Shown here one piece after another: positions 34,568 through 43,560 of a stretch of DNA of 48,421 bases; positions within the stretch are counted from its first letter, which is position 1; every line of letters begins with the position of its first letter. The stretch spans positions 1-48,421 of the forward strand of contig DUQB01000148.1 of the NCBI GenBank assembly GCA_012838035.1, given 5' to 3'. The translations under genes and the position numbers were made by a program. Below the pieces are notes generated by a model. It did not search any database. It was given only the letters and a program-made list of their open reading frames with translations, and had not been told where the DNA came from. The stretch comes from Bacillota bacterium (GTDB taxonomy: Bacteria > Bacillota > Limnochordia > DTU080).

Positions 34568-35572
34568 GTGGTCACGCTACGGGAAATCGCCGATAAAGCG
34601 GGAACCTCCATATCTACGGTCTCGTTGGTTTTATCCGGGAGTCCGCGTATTTCCGCGGCTACCCGGGATAAAGTGCTGAATATTTCCCGCGAGCTGGGGT
34701 ATCACAAGGAAAAGCAAAGCCAAAAACCGACCATCACCATTGTACTCACAGACGGAACGGATGCCGCCTTACCCAGCATCTTTCAGGAAGCTGTTTTAGG
34801 CGTCTTGGATGAAACCATGGCCAATGGGGCCGTACTGCAGATTCTGCGCTACGAAGAGACGGGCAAGAGCCCGCAACAACTGCTGCGAGAACTGCGCCTG
34901 AACGACAGCCATGGCGCCGTAATGATCGGCAAGCGCTTTCCCGAAAAGGCGGTCGGCGTGCTGCACCAGGCCCAGTTCCCGCAAGTGTTTGTCGGTTGTC
35001 GCAACCTGCCCGGTACGGAATTGCACTGGATCGCCAGCGACTATGCGCAAGGATCCCGCTTAGCCACACAGCATCTGTTGAAACTAGGACACTGCAAGGT
35101 GGCTGCGTTGCAGGGAACCTTACCGGATCTCAGACGCTACCAGGAACGATTGCTGGGGTACCGCATGGCGATGGCTGATGCCGGTTTATCACCTATTGTC
35201 TTCACCGACCGGGAAAACGCCCTGCCCATTGAACACTGGCTGCAACAAGGCATCACCGCCGTATTCGCGCTCTCATATTCCCAAGGCGCTCAGGTTTTAA
35301 CATCCTGCCGGGCGTTAGGCATAGCCGTACCGCAAGAGTTGGCTGTCGTTACTTTCGATGATGATCCCAGCGCCGAGTTGCTCTCAGTGCCGCTCACCAC
35401 GGTACGCCAGCCCGCCCATGAACTTGGCGTGATGGCGGCGCGCACGCTCCTCGCCTGGTTGCGCGGGGCGCCGCGCTCCTTAGTGCAGCTCCGCCTGCAG
35501 ACTCAGCTGATCGTACGAACCTCTTGCGGTGCGCAATTGCAGTCGACACAGCGCAATGGCGCCGCTGACTAG
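34568..35572 (+). CDS. LacI-family transcriptional regulator
   Basis: This 334-residue regulator has an N-terminal helix-turn-helix of LacI type (TLREIADKAGTSISTVSLVLSG, with the hinge region ending near 55) and a periplasmic-binding-protein-like sensor domain (60-325) with VTFDDDPSAELLSVPLTTV, typical of the family. It should repress sugar-use genes until an oligosaccharide or sugar binds. The GTG start at 34568 begins with the canonical VTLREIA segment. The ribosome site is weak (AAAGGCGG). It lies 40 bases before the PL6 lyase gene and is probably co-transcribed with it, so the lyase cluster is its likely target. Confidence 0.9.
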   Translation: MVTLREIADKAGTSISTVSLVLSGSPRISAATRDKVLNISRELGYHKEKQSQKPTITIVLTDGTDAALPSIFQEAVLGVLDETMANGAVLQILRYEETGKSPQQLLRELRLNDSHGAVMIGKRFPEKAVGVLHQAQFPQVFVGCRNLPGTELHWIASDYAQGSRLATQHLLKLGHCKVAALQGTLPDLRRYQERLLGYRMAMADAGLSPIVFTDRENALPIEHWLQQGITAVFALSYSQGAQVLTSCRALGIAVPQELAVVTFDDDPSAELLSVPLTTVRQPAHELGVMAARTLLAWLRGAPRSLVQLRLQTQLIVRTSCGAQLQSTQRNGAAD

Positions 35573-35612
35573 GCAAACGGCAAATCAACACAGTATGTAA
35601 AAGGAGTTCGTC

Positions 35613-37118
35613 ATGGCGACTGTAACGAGAGAAATCATGCTGATTTCGAGCAAACTCACACCTTTATGGTCCGTGTCCCTGCTGCTGGCGCTGGTATGGG
35701 TGTTGTCGGCGTCCTGCGTGCGCCCAAAGACGGCGCTGGCCGCTTCCTCACCAACTGAACCTTCTATTGAGCGGTATACCGCTAACGCCGCGCGCGTGGT
35801 GCGTGTATCGCATACGACGGAACTCACGGCTGCTATACAAGACCTCGCCCCAGGCGATGTCGTCATTTTGGCCGACGGGGTCTATGCAGGCGATGCTACG
35901 CTCCGCATCGCTGATCAGTCGGCCACATCACAGCAACCAATCGTCATCACCGCCGAACACCAGCGGCAAGCGGTACTCCAGGGTACCCTGCATTTTGAAA
36001 TCAGCAACAGCAGTCACGTCACCATCTGCGGGTTGACGTTCAACACCCAAGGCGCAGGTAAGCATCGCGATATCGGCGCCATCACCATCAAGCATTCTCA
36101 CCACAACCGCATCACCCACAACCGTTTCGCCTTGGCGGAGCAGTTGGGCGCCCACCCGGAGGTGATGCTCGACTGGCTGGTCATTCGCGGTAAGCATAGC
36201 CGGCACAACCGGGTGGATCACAATCTGTTCGAGAATAAGCTCCAGCGAGGGCGTTTCATCATCGTCGGCTTACTGGACGCCGCCGATACGATGCCGCAGT
36301 ATACGCATATTGATCATAATCACTTCCGCGATATGGCACCCCTGGCCAGAAACGGCATGGAGGCCGTTGTGCTGGGCGGCGGCCATCCCGTTACCGCTTT
36401 TTATATGGCGGATCAAGACGCCTTCAGCATGTTTGAGTACAACCTGCTCGAACGTGTCGACGGCGAGTGCGCGGAGGTCATCTCGCTGAAAAGCAGCTCA
36501 AACGTCATCCGCCATAACACCTTCCTGGATACGAACGGCAGCATTTACTTCCGCGCCGGCAACCGCAATACGGTCTATGGCAATTACTTCTTGGGTTGCG
36601 GCAAAAAGGGTTCGGGCGGCGTGCGCATCTACGGCGAAGAACAAAAAGTGTCGGACAACTACTTCTCCGGGTTAGATATCCCCGCCGTCTGGTTTGGTGA
36701 TGCCAACGCCGTCACATTCGATCCGGACAAGAACCTGGCGCCCTTCACCCAAGTGACGCGAGCGGAAGTAGCCAACAACATCTTTGTCGATACCAACCTT
36801 GGTTTAGCCCGCCACCTGCGGCCGGGATGCGACTTAAGGCCGCGAAACAGCGTCATTCGCAACAATTTTCTTTACTCCAACGCCGCTCATCGGCTCATCG
36901 ATCCCCTGTTACTCGCAGAAAAAGGCATCACTTGGCAGGGCAACATCGCTTACGCCAAACAGAGCAGCCGCGCAGAACAGCTGGGGGATATGGGCCTGAG
37001 TGAAGAAGCGATTCATTGGGAAGAACCGCAGGTCATACGCTACGTACTTTTTCCCAACAACATGTCTGGAGTCAGCACCGCATACGTGCTGAATTACCTT
37101 GCTGAAAGAAAAGGGTGA
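35613..37118 (+). CDS. Polysaccharide lyase family 6 (chondroitinase B / alginate-lyase-like)
   Basis: This 501-residue exported lyase has a right-handed beta-helix body. The signal segment (about 15-45) ends either at a possible lipobox (LSASC) or at an Ala-Leu-Ala site. Family marks include the coil VHTTELTAAI-like entry with PGDVVILADGVY, an N-R-F/N-x-F repeat, and the conserved block DGECAEVISLKSSSNVIRHNTF near residue 290, which holds the catalytic Lys, followed by FRAGNRNTVYGNYFLG with the catalytic Arg. PL6 enzymes cut dermatan sulfate or alginate by beta-elimination at uronates. Sulfatases nearby favour a sulfated substrate. AAAAGGAG lies upstream of the ATG. Confidence 0.86.
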   Translation: MATVTREIMLISSKLTPLWSVSLLLALVWVLSASCVRPKTALAASSPTEPSIERYTANAARVVRVSHTTELTAAIQDLAPGDVVILADGVYAGDATLRIADQSATSQQPIVITAEHQRQAVLQGTLHFEISNSSHVTICGLTFNTQGAGKHRDIGAITIKHSHHNRITHNRFALAEQLGAHPEVMLDWLVIRGKHSRHNRVDHNLFENKLQRGRFIIVGLLDAADTMPQYTHIDHNHFRDMAPLARNGMEAVVLGGGHPVTAFYMADQDAFSMFEYNLLERVDGECAEVISLKSSSNVIRHNTFLDTNGSIYFRAGNRNTVYGNYFLGCGKKGSGGVRIYGEEQKVSDNYFSGLDIPAVWFGDANAVTFDPDKNLAPFTQVTRAEVANNIFVDTNLGLARHLRPGCDLRPRNSVIRNNFLYSNAAHRLIDPLLLAEKGITWQGNIAYAKQSSRAEQLGDMGLSEEAIHWEEPQVIRYVLFPNNMSGVSTAYVLNYLAERKG

Positions 37119-37164
37119 TGCCTTGCGTTAAACTCACCAATTTCATTAAAAAGGAGTGGGCTTC

Positions 37165-37698
37165 ATGTCTCGTCGTTTGCTCAGTTTCATGTTCATCGTA
37201 GGATTGCTCTGTTTGGTCGGCGCAGTGGCTATGGCTAAGGAAATCACCGTGGCGGAAGAAGAGGCACGCGCGGTCACAGGCATGGAAGTGGAAGTCAGTA
37301 GTCTGCACCACCGCTTGACCATTGGCCCTCACATCATTGATGGCGACGTGGGCACCAGAGACCAGCGTTGGATTTCCCAAGCGGCTGATACCGAGCCTTG
37401 GGCGATGTTCATGCTGCCGGAGGTCGTAACCGTTGACGCTGTAGTGCTTTATAGCGGTATGGATGCCCATGATGCAGATCCGTATATCGCAGACACCTAT
37501 GTAATTGAAGCGATGCAAGGTGCCGATTGGGTGCAGGTAGCTCGGGTAGAAGGAAACCTTAGTTATCGCTGCGTCACCGCGTTTCCCGCCGTAACCGCCA
37601 ATGCTTGGCGCATCCGTTTTATCAAGGCCAATAACTGGGTAGACGCCGTCGATTATCGCGCCCGCATCTTCGAAGTGCGACTGTTGCAGGTGAAATAA
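37165..37698 (+). CDS. Secreted discoidin (F5/8 type C)-like protein
   Basis: This 177-residue protein has a signal peptide (about 1-25, with LLCLVGAVAMAKE at the cut) and one beta-sandwich domain of about 145 residues. It resembles F5/8 type C or CBM32 modules: an IDGD segment followed by RWISQAADTEPWAMFML, VDAVVLYSG, and closing strands AWRIRFIKANNW and IFEVRLLQV. Such single-domain proteins often bind galactose-type or uronic sugars. The ATG at 37165 is chosen because AAGGAG lies nine bases upstream. It lies 46 bases after the lyase and is probably in the same operon. Confidence 0.72.
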   Translation: MSRRLLSFMFIVGLLCLVGAVAMAKEITVAEEEARAVTGMEVEVSSLHHRLTIGPHIIDGDVGTRDQRWISQAADTEPWAMFMLPEVVTVDAVVLYSGMDAHDADPYIADTYVIEAMQGADWVQVARVEGNLSYRCVTAFPAVTANAWRIRFIKANNWVDAVDYRARIFEVRLLQVK

Positions 37699-37859
37699 GC
37701 TGACGGCCGCTTATCTCGCGGAAATCAAACAGGCGATGCCCGATCTATCTCGAATTGTACCGACGGGGGCTTCCGGCCGAATCCACCATTTCGGTCGGCA
37801 GCCTGCCGTATGCCGGCTGAAGATGATCACCGGACAACGCTTCTACAGGAGGATCCGTT

Positions 37860-39017
37860 GTGAACGGGAAAGAGCGAATAGCGGCGATTTTTGCCCATCA
37901 ACCCACCGATCGAGTCCCCATTTATATGGGAAGCATGTCGTCTCGCATCGCATCCAAAGTGCTGGGACGCACCGCTTATGTCGGCGGCGGTTTTATGAAG
38001 TGGCGTGAAGCCGTAGCTTTATGGGACGGGGAAGCGGCGCATCGGGAGTTTTTGGAACAAGCCAAGCAAGATGCTCTGGATTTAGCGGCAGCCCTCGACC
38101 TCGACTATGTGCGTCCGGCCTATTGGCGCGACTCAACCAAACCTACTCGGAAAATCGATGACTACACATTCCTATTCGGCGACCCGGAGAAAAAATGGTA
38201 CGTCATGCGCTTTGACCCGCGTACCGAGCTGTACAACGAAATTGACCGTTCAGTGGATCCCGAACCCACGGAAGCCGACCTGGAACGCTATGTCGCCTAT
38301 GTGGAGCGTTCCGCCGCACTGGCGCATCCTACGCCGGCATCGTTCTTCAATTTAGAAAACGCCATTGCCGTTTTTGGGGAAACCAAAGCGATTCATGGCG
38401 GCGGCATCGGAATATCCATTCCCTGGTACCAAACCTATGGCGGGCAAATATGGCTGGAGATGGCCATACTACGCCCCGACCTAGTGGGCCGGATACTGGA
38501 CGCCAAGGTTAAGACAGCCGTTAAGAACATCAAAGTGCAAGCGCAAATGGGTATTCGTTACCTGCACGGCGGCGGTGATTTTGCCGGCAAACACGGTCCC
38601 ATGTATTCACCGCAGGTATTTCACGACCTCATGCTCCCCCGATTGCAGCAAGTATCTGCGGCGTGCAAAGAGCATGGTTGTTATCATTTATTTGCCAGCG
38701 ACGGCAACCTCTGGCCCGTAGCCGACGACCTATTCGGCAAATCGGGTGTGGAAGGGTTTTACGAAATAGATAAAGACTGCGGCATGGACCTACGCCGGCT
38801 CAGGCAGCGCTTTTCGCACCTCACTTTGCTGGGAGGCATCAGCTCCGCCCGACTGCACCGCGGCACGCGGCAGGATGTTGAGGACGAGGTAATGAGCGCT
38901 CTCACGGTGGCCAAGGAAGAAGGCAGCATTCTGGTAGGATGCTCGAACATGGTGGTGCCGGAAACGCCCTACGAGAACTTCATGTACATGATGGAACTCT
39001 TGCATAAGCATTGTTAA
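37860..39017 (+). CDS. Uroporphyrinogen decarboxylase (UroD)-family protein
   Basis: This 385-residue cytosolic TIM-barrel protein belongs to the UroD superfamily. It begins with MNGKERIAAIFAHQPTDRVP, the standard N-terminus of the methyltransferase-like branch, and includes a GSMSSR segment, LHGGGDFAGKHGPMYSP and a GGISSARLHRG segment. It is probably not a haem enzyme; such members occur in sugar-use clusters and corrinoid methyltransfer systems. The role here is unknown; demethylation of a methylated sugar or product is possible but untested. The GTG start has AGGAGG upstream. Confidence 0.75.
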   Translation: MNGKERIAAIFAHQPTDRVPIYMGSMSSRIASKVLGRTAYVGGGFMKWREAVALWDGEAAHREFLEQAKQDALDLAAALDLDYVRPAYWRDSTKPTRKIDDYTFLFGDPEKKWYVMRFDPRTELYNEIDRSVDPEPTEADLERYVAYVERSAALAHPTPASFFNLENAIAVFGETKAIHGGGIGISIPWYQTYGGQIWLEMAILRPDLVGRILDAKVKTAVKNIKVQAQMGIRYLHGGGDFAGKHGPMYSPQVFHDLMLPRLQQVSAACKEHGCYHLFASDGNLWPVADDLFGKSGVEGFYEIDKDCGMDLRRLRQRFSHLTLLGGISSARLHRGTRQDVEDEVMSALTVAKEEGSILVGCSNMVVPETPYENFMYMMELLHKHC

Positions 39018-39109
39018 GGTCTTATCTGAACAGGATGACAACAGCGCCAAAGTCATGTGCAGACAAGTAGGACTCGGCATCGGCTAAGGTTTAGTAAGGA
39101 GGGTAAAGT

Positions 39110-40378
39110 ATGTTTAAACGCACCGGTCTTGCCTTGTTGGTTTTAAGTATCATCTGGACGCTGAGCGCCTCCGCCGCGTTCGCCAAAACTGAGATCGACT
39201 ACTGGTTTTCGGAGAACAACCAATACTATTGGGATATGATGAAAGTCATCGTGGATGATTTCAACGCCTCGCAGGACGAAGTCCACGTCAATTTCTACTC
39301 CTTTATTTGGCGAGATATGCAGAACAAGCTGCTCACGGCCATAGCGGGCGGCGCAGCTCCCGACGTCGTAGCCATCGACGGCTGCATTGTCGCCGAGTGG
39401 GTTGCCGGCTTAAACCCCTTTGAACCATTAGATCCTTATTTAGCACGATACGGCATCCAAAAAGAGCACTTCATTCCTAATGAATGGCAGGAAGGATCGG
39501 TGTGGGGTAAGCAGTGGTCCCTACCCTGGCGTACCTCCAGCCGCGGAATGTACTGGAATATCGATCTGTTCGCCACGGCCGGGTTAAACCCGAATCAAGG
39601 ACCGACAACCTTGGAGGAAGTGGATCAGTGGGCGCGCAAAATCACACGCTATACGCCGCAAGGCACCATTGAGATATTGGGTTTTGCTCCCTTCTTCAAC
39701 AACTTCAACTTGCAAGGTTGGTTCTGGACCTTCGGCGGCGGCTTGTACGACTGGCAACGCAATGTGTATACGTTGGAGCGGCCGGAACATCTGGAAGCGA
39801 TGAATTATGTTAAGAGCTATGTGGATACCTATGGACAGGCCATTTTGGATTACCGCACCGGACACTCTTATAACGAGCGCTTTGCCAATGAGCAGCTGGG
39901 TATGCTCATCCAAAGCACAACGTATGTAAGCACGCTGCACGATATGAATCCGAACATCAACTACGGCGTAGGCGTACTCCCGTATCCTCCAAACGGCGCC
40001 AACGGCAACTGGGGCGGCGGCTTTTCTCACGTCATTCCCAATACCGCCAAGAACAAAGATGCCGCAGCCCGCTTCCTGGCCTATTTAGCCAAACCGGAGG
40101 TACAACTGAAGTACTACGAGCTGTCCGGTTTGTTGCCCACCCATTTCGATGCCGTACGACAACTGATGCGGGTTACCACCGACGAGAGAGTCCGACTGAT
40201 GATCCAGGGCTTGCCGACCGCCAATGCGCGGACGCCGTACTGGCTGACCGTGCACAACAATCTTAACAAGGCGAACACCGAACTCATCACCGGAGCAAAG
40301 CCGCCGGAACAGATACTTGCAGAGCAACAGAAAGCCATCGAAATTTTGGCGGAACCGCTTAAACAGCCGCGGTTGTAA
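39110..40378 (+). CDS. ABC sugar transporter substrate-binding protein (family 1), first copy
   Basis: This 422-residue exported binding protein has a type I signal peptide (about 1-25, ending SAAFAKTE) and no lipobox cysteine. The mature part has the family-1 solute-binding layout: IDYWFSENNQY start, YTPQGTIEILGFAPF, and a hinge block NKDAAARFLAYLAKPEVQLKYY near residue 310, typical of sugar-binding proteins. The ligand is presumably an oligosaccharide made by the PL6 lyase. No permease or ATPase gene is near, so the transporter membrane parts must be elsewhere. GGAGGG precedes the ATG. Confidence 0.86.
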   Translation: MFKRTGLALLVLSIIWTLSASAAFAKTEIDYWFSENNQYYWDMMKVIVDDFNASQDEVHVNFYSFIWRDMQNKLLTAIAGGAAPDVVAIDGCIVAEWVAGLNPFEPLDPYLARYGIQKEHFIPNEWQEGSVWGKQWSLPWRTSSRGMYWNIDLFATAGLNPNQGPTTLEEVDQWARKITRYTPQGTIEILGFAPFFNNFNLQGWFWTFGGGLYDWQRNVYTLERPEHLEAMNYVKSYVDTYGQAILDYRTGHSYNERFANEQLGMLIQSTTYVSTLHDMNPNINYGVGVLPYPPNGANGNWGGGFSHVIPNTAKNKDAAARFLAYLAKPEVQLKYYELSGLLPTHFDAVRQLMRVTTDERVRLMIQGLPTANARTPYWLTVHNNLNKANTELITGAKPPEQILAEQQKAIEILAEPLKQPRL

Positions 40379-40427
40379 CACGTGCGGTTGAGGCAAACGT
40401 ATGAGTAGAAAATTCACAGCTTCACAT

Positions 40428-40456
40428 GGGCGGGGGCGAGCTCCCGCCCTTTTTGT
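40428..40456 (+). terminator. Rho-independent terminator after binding protein 1
   Basis: GGGCGGG pairs with CCCGCCC across a short loop (ggcgagct), followed by TTTTTGTTTG. This is a strong stem and clear T-tract about 50 bases after the stop, so it ends the LacI-PL6-UroD-binding protein transcript. Confidence 0.88.
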
Positions 40457-40764
40457 TTGTGTTCACGGTCTCTTGTCCTTGCCCGCTCCATTTTCCCCCT
40501 CAGTAATATTTGCGAGAAATCCGCGCATATCAACCACCGATAAAGAGGAGATCTTTCGGAAGCGAGGAACTTAATCCTTTGGGAAATAGTTTCCCGCGCT
40601 GGGTCTCTGCAACAGCAAATCCCGTCAGTGCAGACCGTTAGCCTTTAATTAAGGTACACTGCTCGACGATCCCTGGAGACTCAGTTGATCATGGCGAGAC
40701 GACCGTGTTATCGCCATGACCCTATCCGGCTAATGTAAAAATTGTCGTGTTAGAGGGTATTGCC
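40457..40764. other. Upstream region of the second sulfatase with two inverted repeats
   Basis: Two palindromic elements stand out. One is GGGAAA-tag-TTTCCC at 40581-40595, a perfect six-base repeat suited to a LacI-type repressor. The other is CATGGCGA at 40690-40697 paired with TCGCCATG at 40711-40718, 47 bases before the sulfatase start. The region probably holds the sulfatase promoter, but no clear -35/-10 pair was found. No gene is supported. Confidence 0.45.
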
Positions 40765-42117
40765 ATGTTGAGCAAGAGACCGAACATACTATTTATCATG
40801 GACGACCAGCACCGATTCGACTATCTGGGCTGCAGCGGCGCCGAGTTTGTGCGTACGCCGAACCTGGATCGCTTGGCGGCTCGCGGTGTGCGCTTTACAC
40901 ATTGCTTTACCAATGCGCCCATATGCGTTCCCGCCCGCATTGGGTTGGCGACAGGTATGCAACCCTTCCGTCTAAGCGCATTGGATAATAACGCCGGCTT
41001 ACCAGTTGATACGCCCACCATGTATAAGCATTTTCGCGATAACGGTTACCGCGTGGGCGGCATCGGTAAATTCGATTTGCGGAAATATGATCCGTACAAC
41101 GGTAGATATGGGGACAGGCCTGTCGCATATAGCTGGGGTTTCACGCATCCCTGCGAATGCGAAGGCAAGATGCACGCCGGCTCATCCCCTAAGCCCATAG
41201 GCCCCTACACCTACTACTTGCAAGAAAAAGGGTTGTTGCAACAGTTCCATGCGGATTATCAGCAAAGGCGCTCCGTCGGTTGGAGTACGGCGGAGGCGGC
41301 CCGTGCATCAATATTACCGCCGGAGGACTTTGAGGACTGTTATATAGGGCGAAAAGCAGCTTCCTGGTTAGAAGCGGTGCCCGATGACTTCCCCTGGTTC
41401 CTGTTTGTCAGTTTTGTCGGCCCTCACGACCCTTACGATCCGCCCGAGCCTTATGCGGCGCGCTATGAAAACACGCCGGTACCTGCAGCCGGCGGCCTAG
41501 GTGAAGGGAAGCCGCGCCATATTGCACAACGCCGGAGAACTTGTACACCGGAAGAGGTTACATTCATGCGCCGGCGGTACTGCGCCGCCATTGAGGTGAT
41601 TGATGACCAAATCGGCCTGCTTCTAGCGGCTTTGGAGAAGCGTCAAATGGTCGATAACACCATCATCGTGTTTACCAGCGACCACGGCGAGATGCTGGGA
41701 GACCAAGGCCTGTTTCAGAAAAACGTCCCCTATGAAGCCGCTTTGCGCGTACCTTTAATTTTTGCCGGTCCGGGTATAGCAGGTGACCGCAGCGTTGACG
41801 CCCTGATCGAGCTGATCGATCTCAATCCCACGTTATGTGAACTGGCAGGTCTACCGCCGCAACCGCATATGGACGCACTGTCTTTCGCTCCCCTACTGCA
41901 TGGCGATAGCACCATACACCGCCCCCATGTGATCAGCGCATTGCGCCATTTCCGTTGCATACGCACGGAGCGCTATAAGCTGATCGAAAACTACAACGAC
42001 ATAACGGAGCTGTACGACCTGCAGGCGGACCCCTGGGAACAGCGCAATATTGCTGCAAATCGGAAAGCGGTGGTGAATCGACTGGCGAGAGAACTGCAAA
42101 GAAGGACCAGGATTTAG
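40765..42117 (+). CDS. Cys-type sulfatase, second copy
   Basis: This 450-residue sulfatase has the metal ligands in FIMDDQHRFDYLG near the start, the maturation motif CVPARIGLATG (Cys near residue 54), the SFVGPHDPYDPPEPY segment, and the TSDHGEMLGDQG block that is typical of heparan/choline-type sulfatases. It is not closely similar to the sulfatase at 30564 (different motif contexts), so the two probably cleave different ester positions. It has no signal peptide. The ATG at 40765 is chosen over a GTG at 40747 because GAGGG lies just upstream. It lies 85 bases before the second binding protein gene on the same strand. Confidence 0.88.
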   Translation: MLSKRPNILFIMDDQHRFDYLGCSGAEFVRTPNLDRLAARGVRFTHCFTNAPICVPARIGLATGMQPFRLSALDNNAGLPVDTPTMYKHFRDNGYRVGGIGKFDLRKYDPYNGRYGDRPVAYSWGFTHPCECEGKMHAGSSPKPIGPYTYYLQEKGLLQQFHADYQQRRSVGWSTAEAARASILPPEDFEDCYIGRKAASWLEAVPDDFPWFLFVSFVGPHDPYDPPEPYAARYENTPVPAAGGLGEGKPRHIAQRRRTCTPEEVTFMRRRYCAAIEVIDDQIGLLLAALEKRQMVDNTIIVFTSDHGEMLGDQGLFQKNVPYEAALRVPLIFAGPGIAGDRSVDALIELIDLNPTLCELAGLPPQPHMDALSFAPLLHGDSTIHRPHVISALRHFRCIRTERYKLIENYNDITELYDLQADPWEQRNIAANRKAVVNRLARELQRRTRI

Positions 42118-42202
42118 GTGTTACCGGATATTTTGCTGTTTCCCGCGGCAACGCCCCAAGGCGGGCCGCAAAGCGACTATGACATTTGAAGGAGGACCCG
42201 AA

Positions 42203-43444
42203 ATGCGGAAGATCAGTAGGCACGTTTTTCTCCTGTGCGTTATTTTGTTACTCTCGAGTCCTATCGTATCGGCATCTGAAGCTAAGCTGAGGTTTGCGGT
42301 CGGATGGGGATCGCAACCTGACACCTTTATTCCCCTGATCGAAGAGTTCACCAAGAGAACAGGCATTGAGATCGAGCCGATCGTCATCCCCGGCAGCTAT
42401 CATAATGCCATTATGGTTCAGTACGCTTCCGGCGTACTCCCCGACCTCTATATGGTCGACTTGGTGAACTTCGCGTACATGGTGCATATCGGTGCGGTGC
42501 TGCGCTTAGAGGAGTACTATGTACGCGACCAAATTGACTTCAACAAATATCTTCCTATCTTCGACTCCTCACGCGTGAACGGCGTCCTCTACGGCTTCCC
42601 GGCTGAAGGGGGCGGCTATCGTACGGATGCGATGTTCATCAACCGGGATCTCTTTTTAGAGGGCGGTCTTGCCTATCCCGGGCCCGGAATACAAGACGCG
42701 CTGACATACGATGAGGTGCTGACCATTGCCAGGAAGCTGACGCGCATGCGCACCGGCGAAGAAGTTCCCTATCAGTTCGGCGTATGGGCTTCGCTACCGA
42801 CGCGGTGGCTCACTTTCGTGCCCGGCGCCGGAGCGAAAATCTTTAATGAGGACAAGTCCGAGATTCTTGTAAACTCGCCCGAGATGATCAATCTGCTCCG
42901 CTTCTTCCAGGATATGAAGACGAACTACGCCGTCTTCGGCGGCACGTTTGAATCCGGCAACGTTGCCATGGACATCCGCTTCCGCGCCCAAGGCGCAGTG
43001 TGGGTCGATGCTATTGGTGATCGTTTCGATTGGAGCGTCGCCCCGTTCCCGGCCGGCCCTGCGGGTTCCATAGGCACCACCCGCATGAACAGTCTCGTGA
43101 TCAGCTCCAATACCCAGTACCCGGAAGAGGCATGGGAGTTCATCAAGTTCCTCATGTCCGAAGAAGTACAACAGCAAAATGCCAAAACCGGTCGAGCCGT
43201 TGCTCTGCGTTCCGCCGCCGTATCCTACCTGCAGTCAAGCGGGCCGCCATACGACCTGAGGCCGTTTATCGAAGGGCCGGCGGTTGACTGGAGCACACTG
43301 CTCCCGCCTCCCGGTGGCGTATGGCCTACCGCCGCCGTGAACAACATCCTGAATCAGACCATGTCGGGTCAGATTGCCCCTGAATCGGCAGTTGAGCAGC
43401 TTGAACAGTTGTTACAGGTGATGCTTGAAGACGTGCGGTTGTAG
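42203..43444 (+). CDS. ABC sugar transporter substrate-binding protein (family 1), second copy
   Basis: The 413-residue protein has a type I signal peptide (VFLLCVILLLSSPIVSASE), mature start AKLRFAVGWGSQPDTFIPLIEEFTK, and the family hallmark YPEEAWEFIKFLMSEEVQQ. It differs clearly in sequence from the first copy. The ATG at 42203 has AAGGAGG seven bases upstream; an earlier in-frame ATG at 42179 has no site. It follows the sulfatase by 85 bases, so the two are probably co-transcribed. Confidence 0.85.
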   Translation: MRKISRHVFLLCVILLLSSPIVSASEAKLRFAVGWGSQPDTFIPLIEEFTKRTGIEIEPIVIPGSYHNAIMVQYASGVLPDLYMVDLVNFAYMVHIGAVLRLEEYYVRDQIDFNKYLPIFDSSRVNGVLYGFPAEGGGYRTDAMFINRDLFLEGGLAYPGPGIQDALTYDEVLTIARKLTRMRTGEEVPYQFGVWASLPTRWLTFVPGAGAKIFNEDKSEILVNSPEMINLLRFFQDMKTNYAVFGGTFESGNVAMDIRFRAQGAVWVDAIGDRFDWSVAPFPAGPAGSIGTTRMNSLVISSNTQYPEEAWEFIKFLMSEEVQQQNAKTGRAVALRSAAVSYLQSSGPPYDLRPFIEGPAVDWSTLLPPPGGVWPTAAVNNILNQTMSGQIAPESAVEQLEQLLQVMLEDVRL

Positions 43445-43458
43445 GCGGCTTAGTATGT

Positions 43459-43495
43459 AAGACGCTACGTCGGGCAGACGTAGCGTCTTCTTTAT
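43459..43495. terminator. Strong terminator between convergent binding-protein genes
   Basis: AAGACGCTACGTC pairs perfectly with GACGTAGCGTCTT (13 bases) over a five-base loop, followed by CTTTAT on the plus strand. It lies after binding protein 2 and before the converging binding protein 3, and may stop transcription from both sides. Confidence 0.88.
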
Positions 43496-43560
43496 GCCGT
43501 GCGTTTCAGGACTCGGCCGCCTTGATCAAGCAAAACGGCGGCGCGTCCCCCGCATCATCG

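Noticed and set aside
37699-37859. Possible short protein between the discoidin-like and UroD genes
   Set aside because: The frame beginning at 37736 overlaps the UroD start without a ribosome site; the stretch is more likely a leader with small hairpins.
42140-42182. Second GEMM-like element (GGCAAC...GGGCCGCAAAGC) before the second binding protein
   Set aside because: Only the first half resembles the aptamer; the second stem and the GCCGGGTTACC part are missing before the ribosome site.
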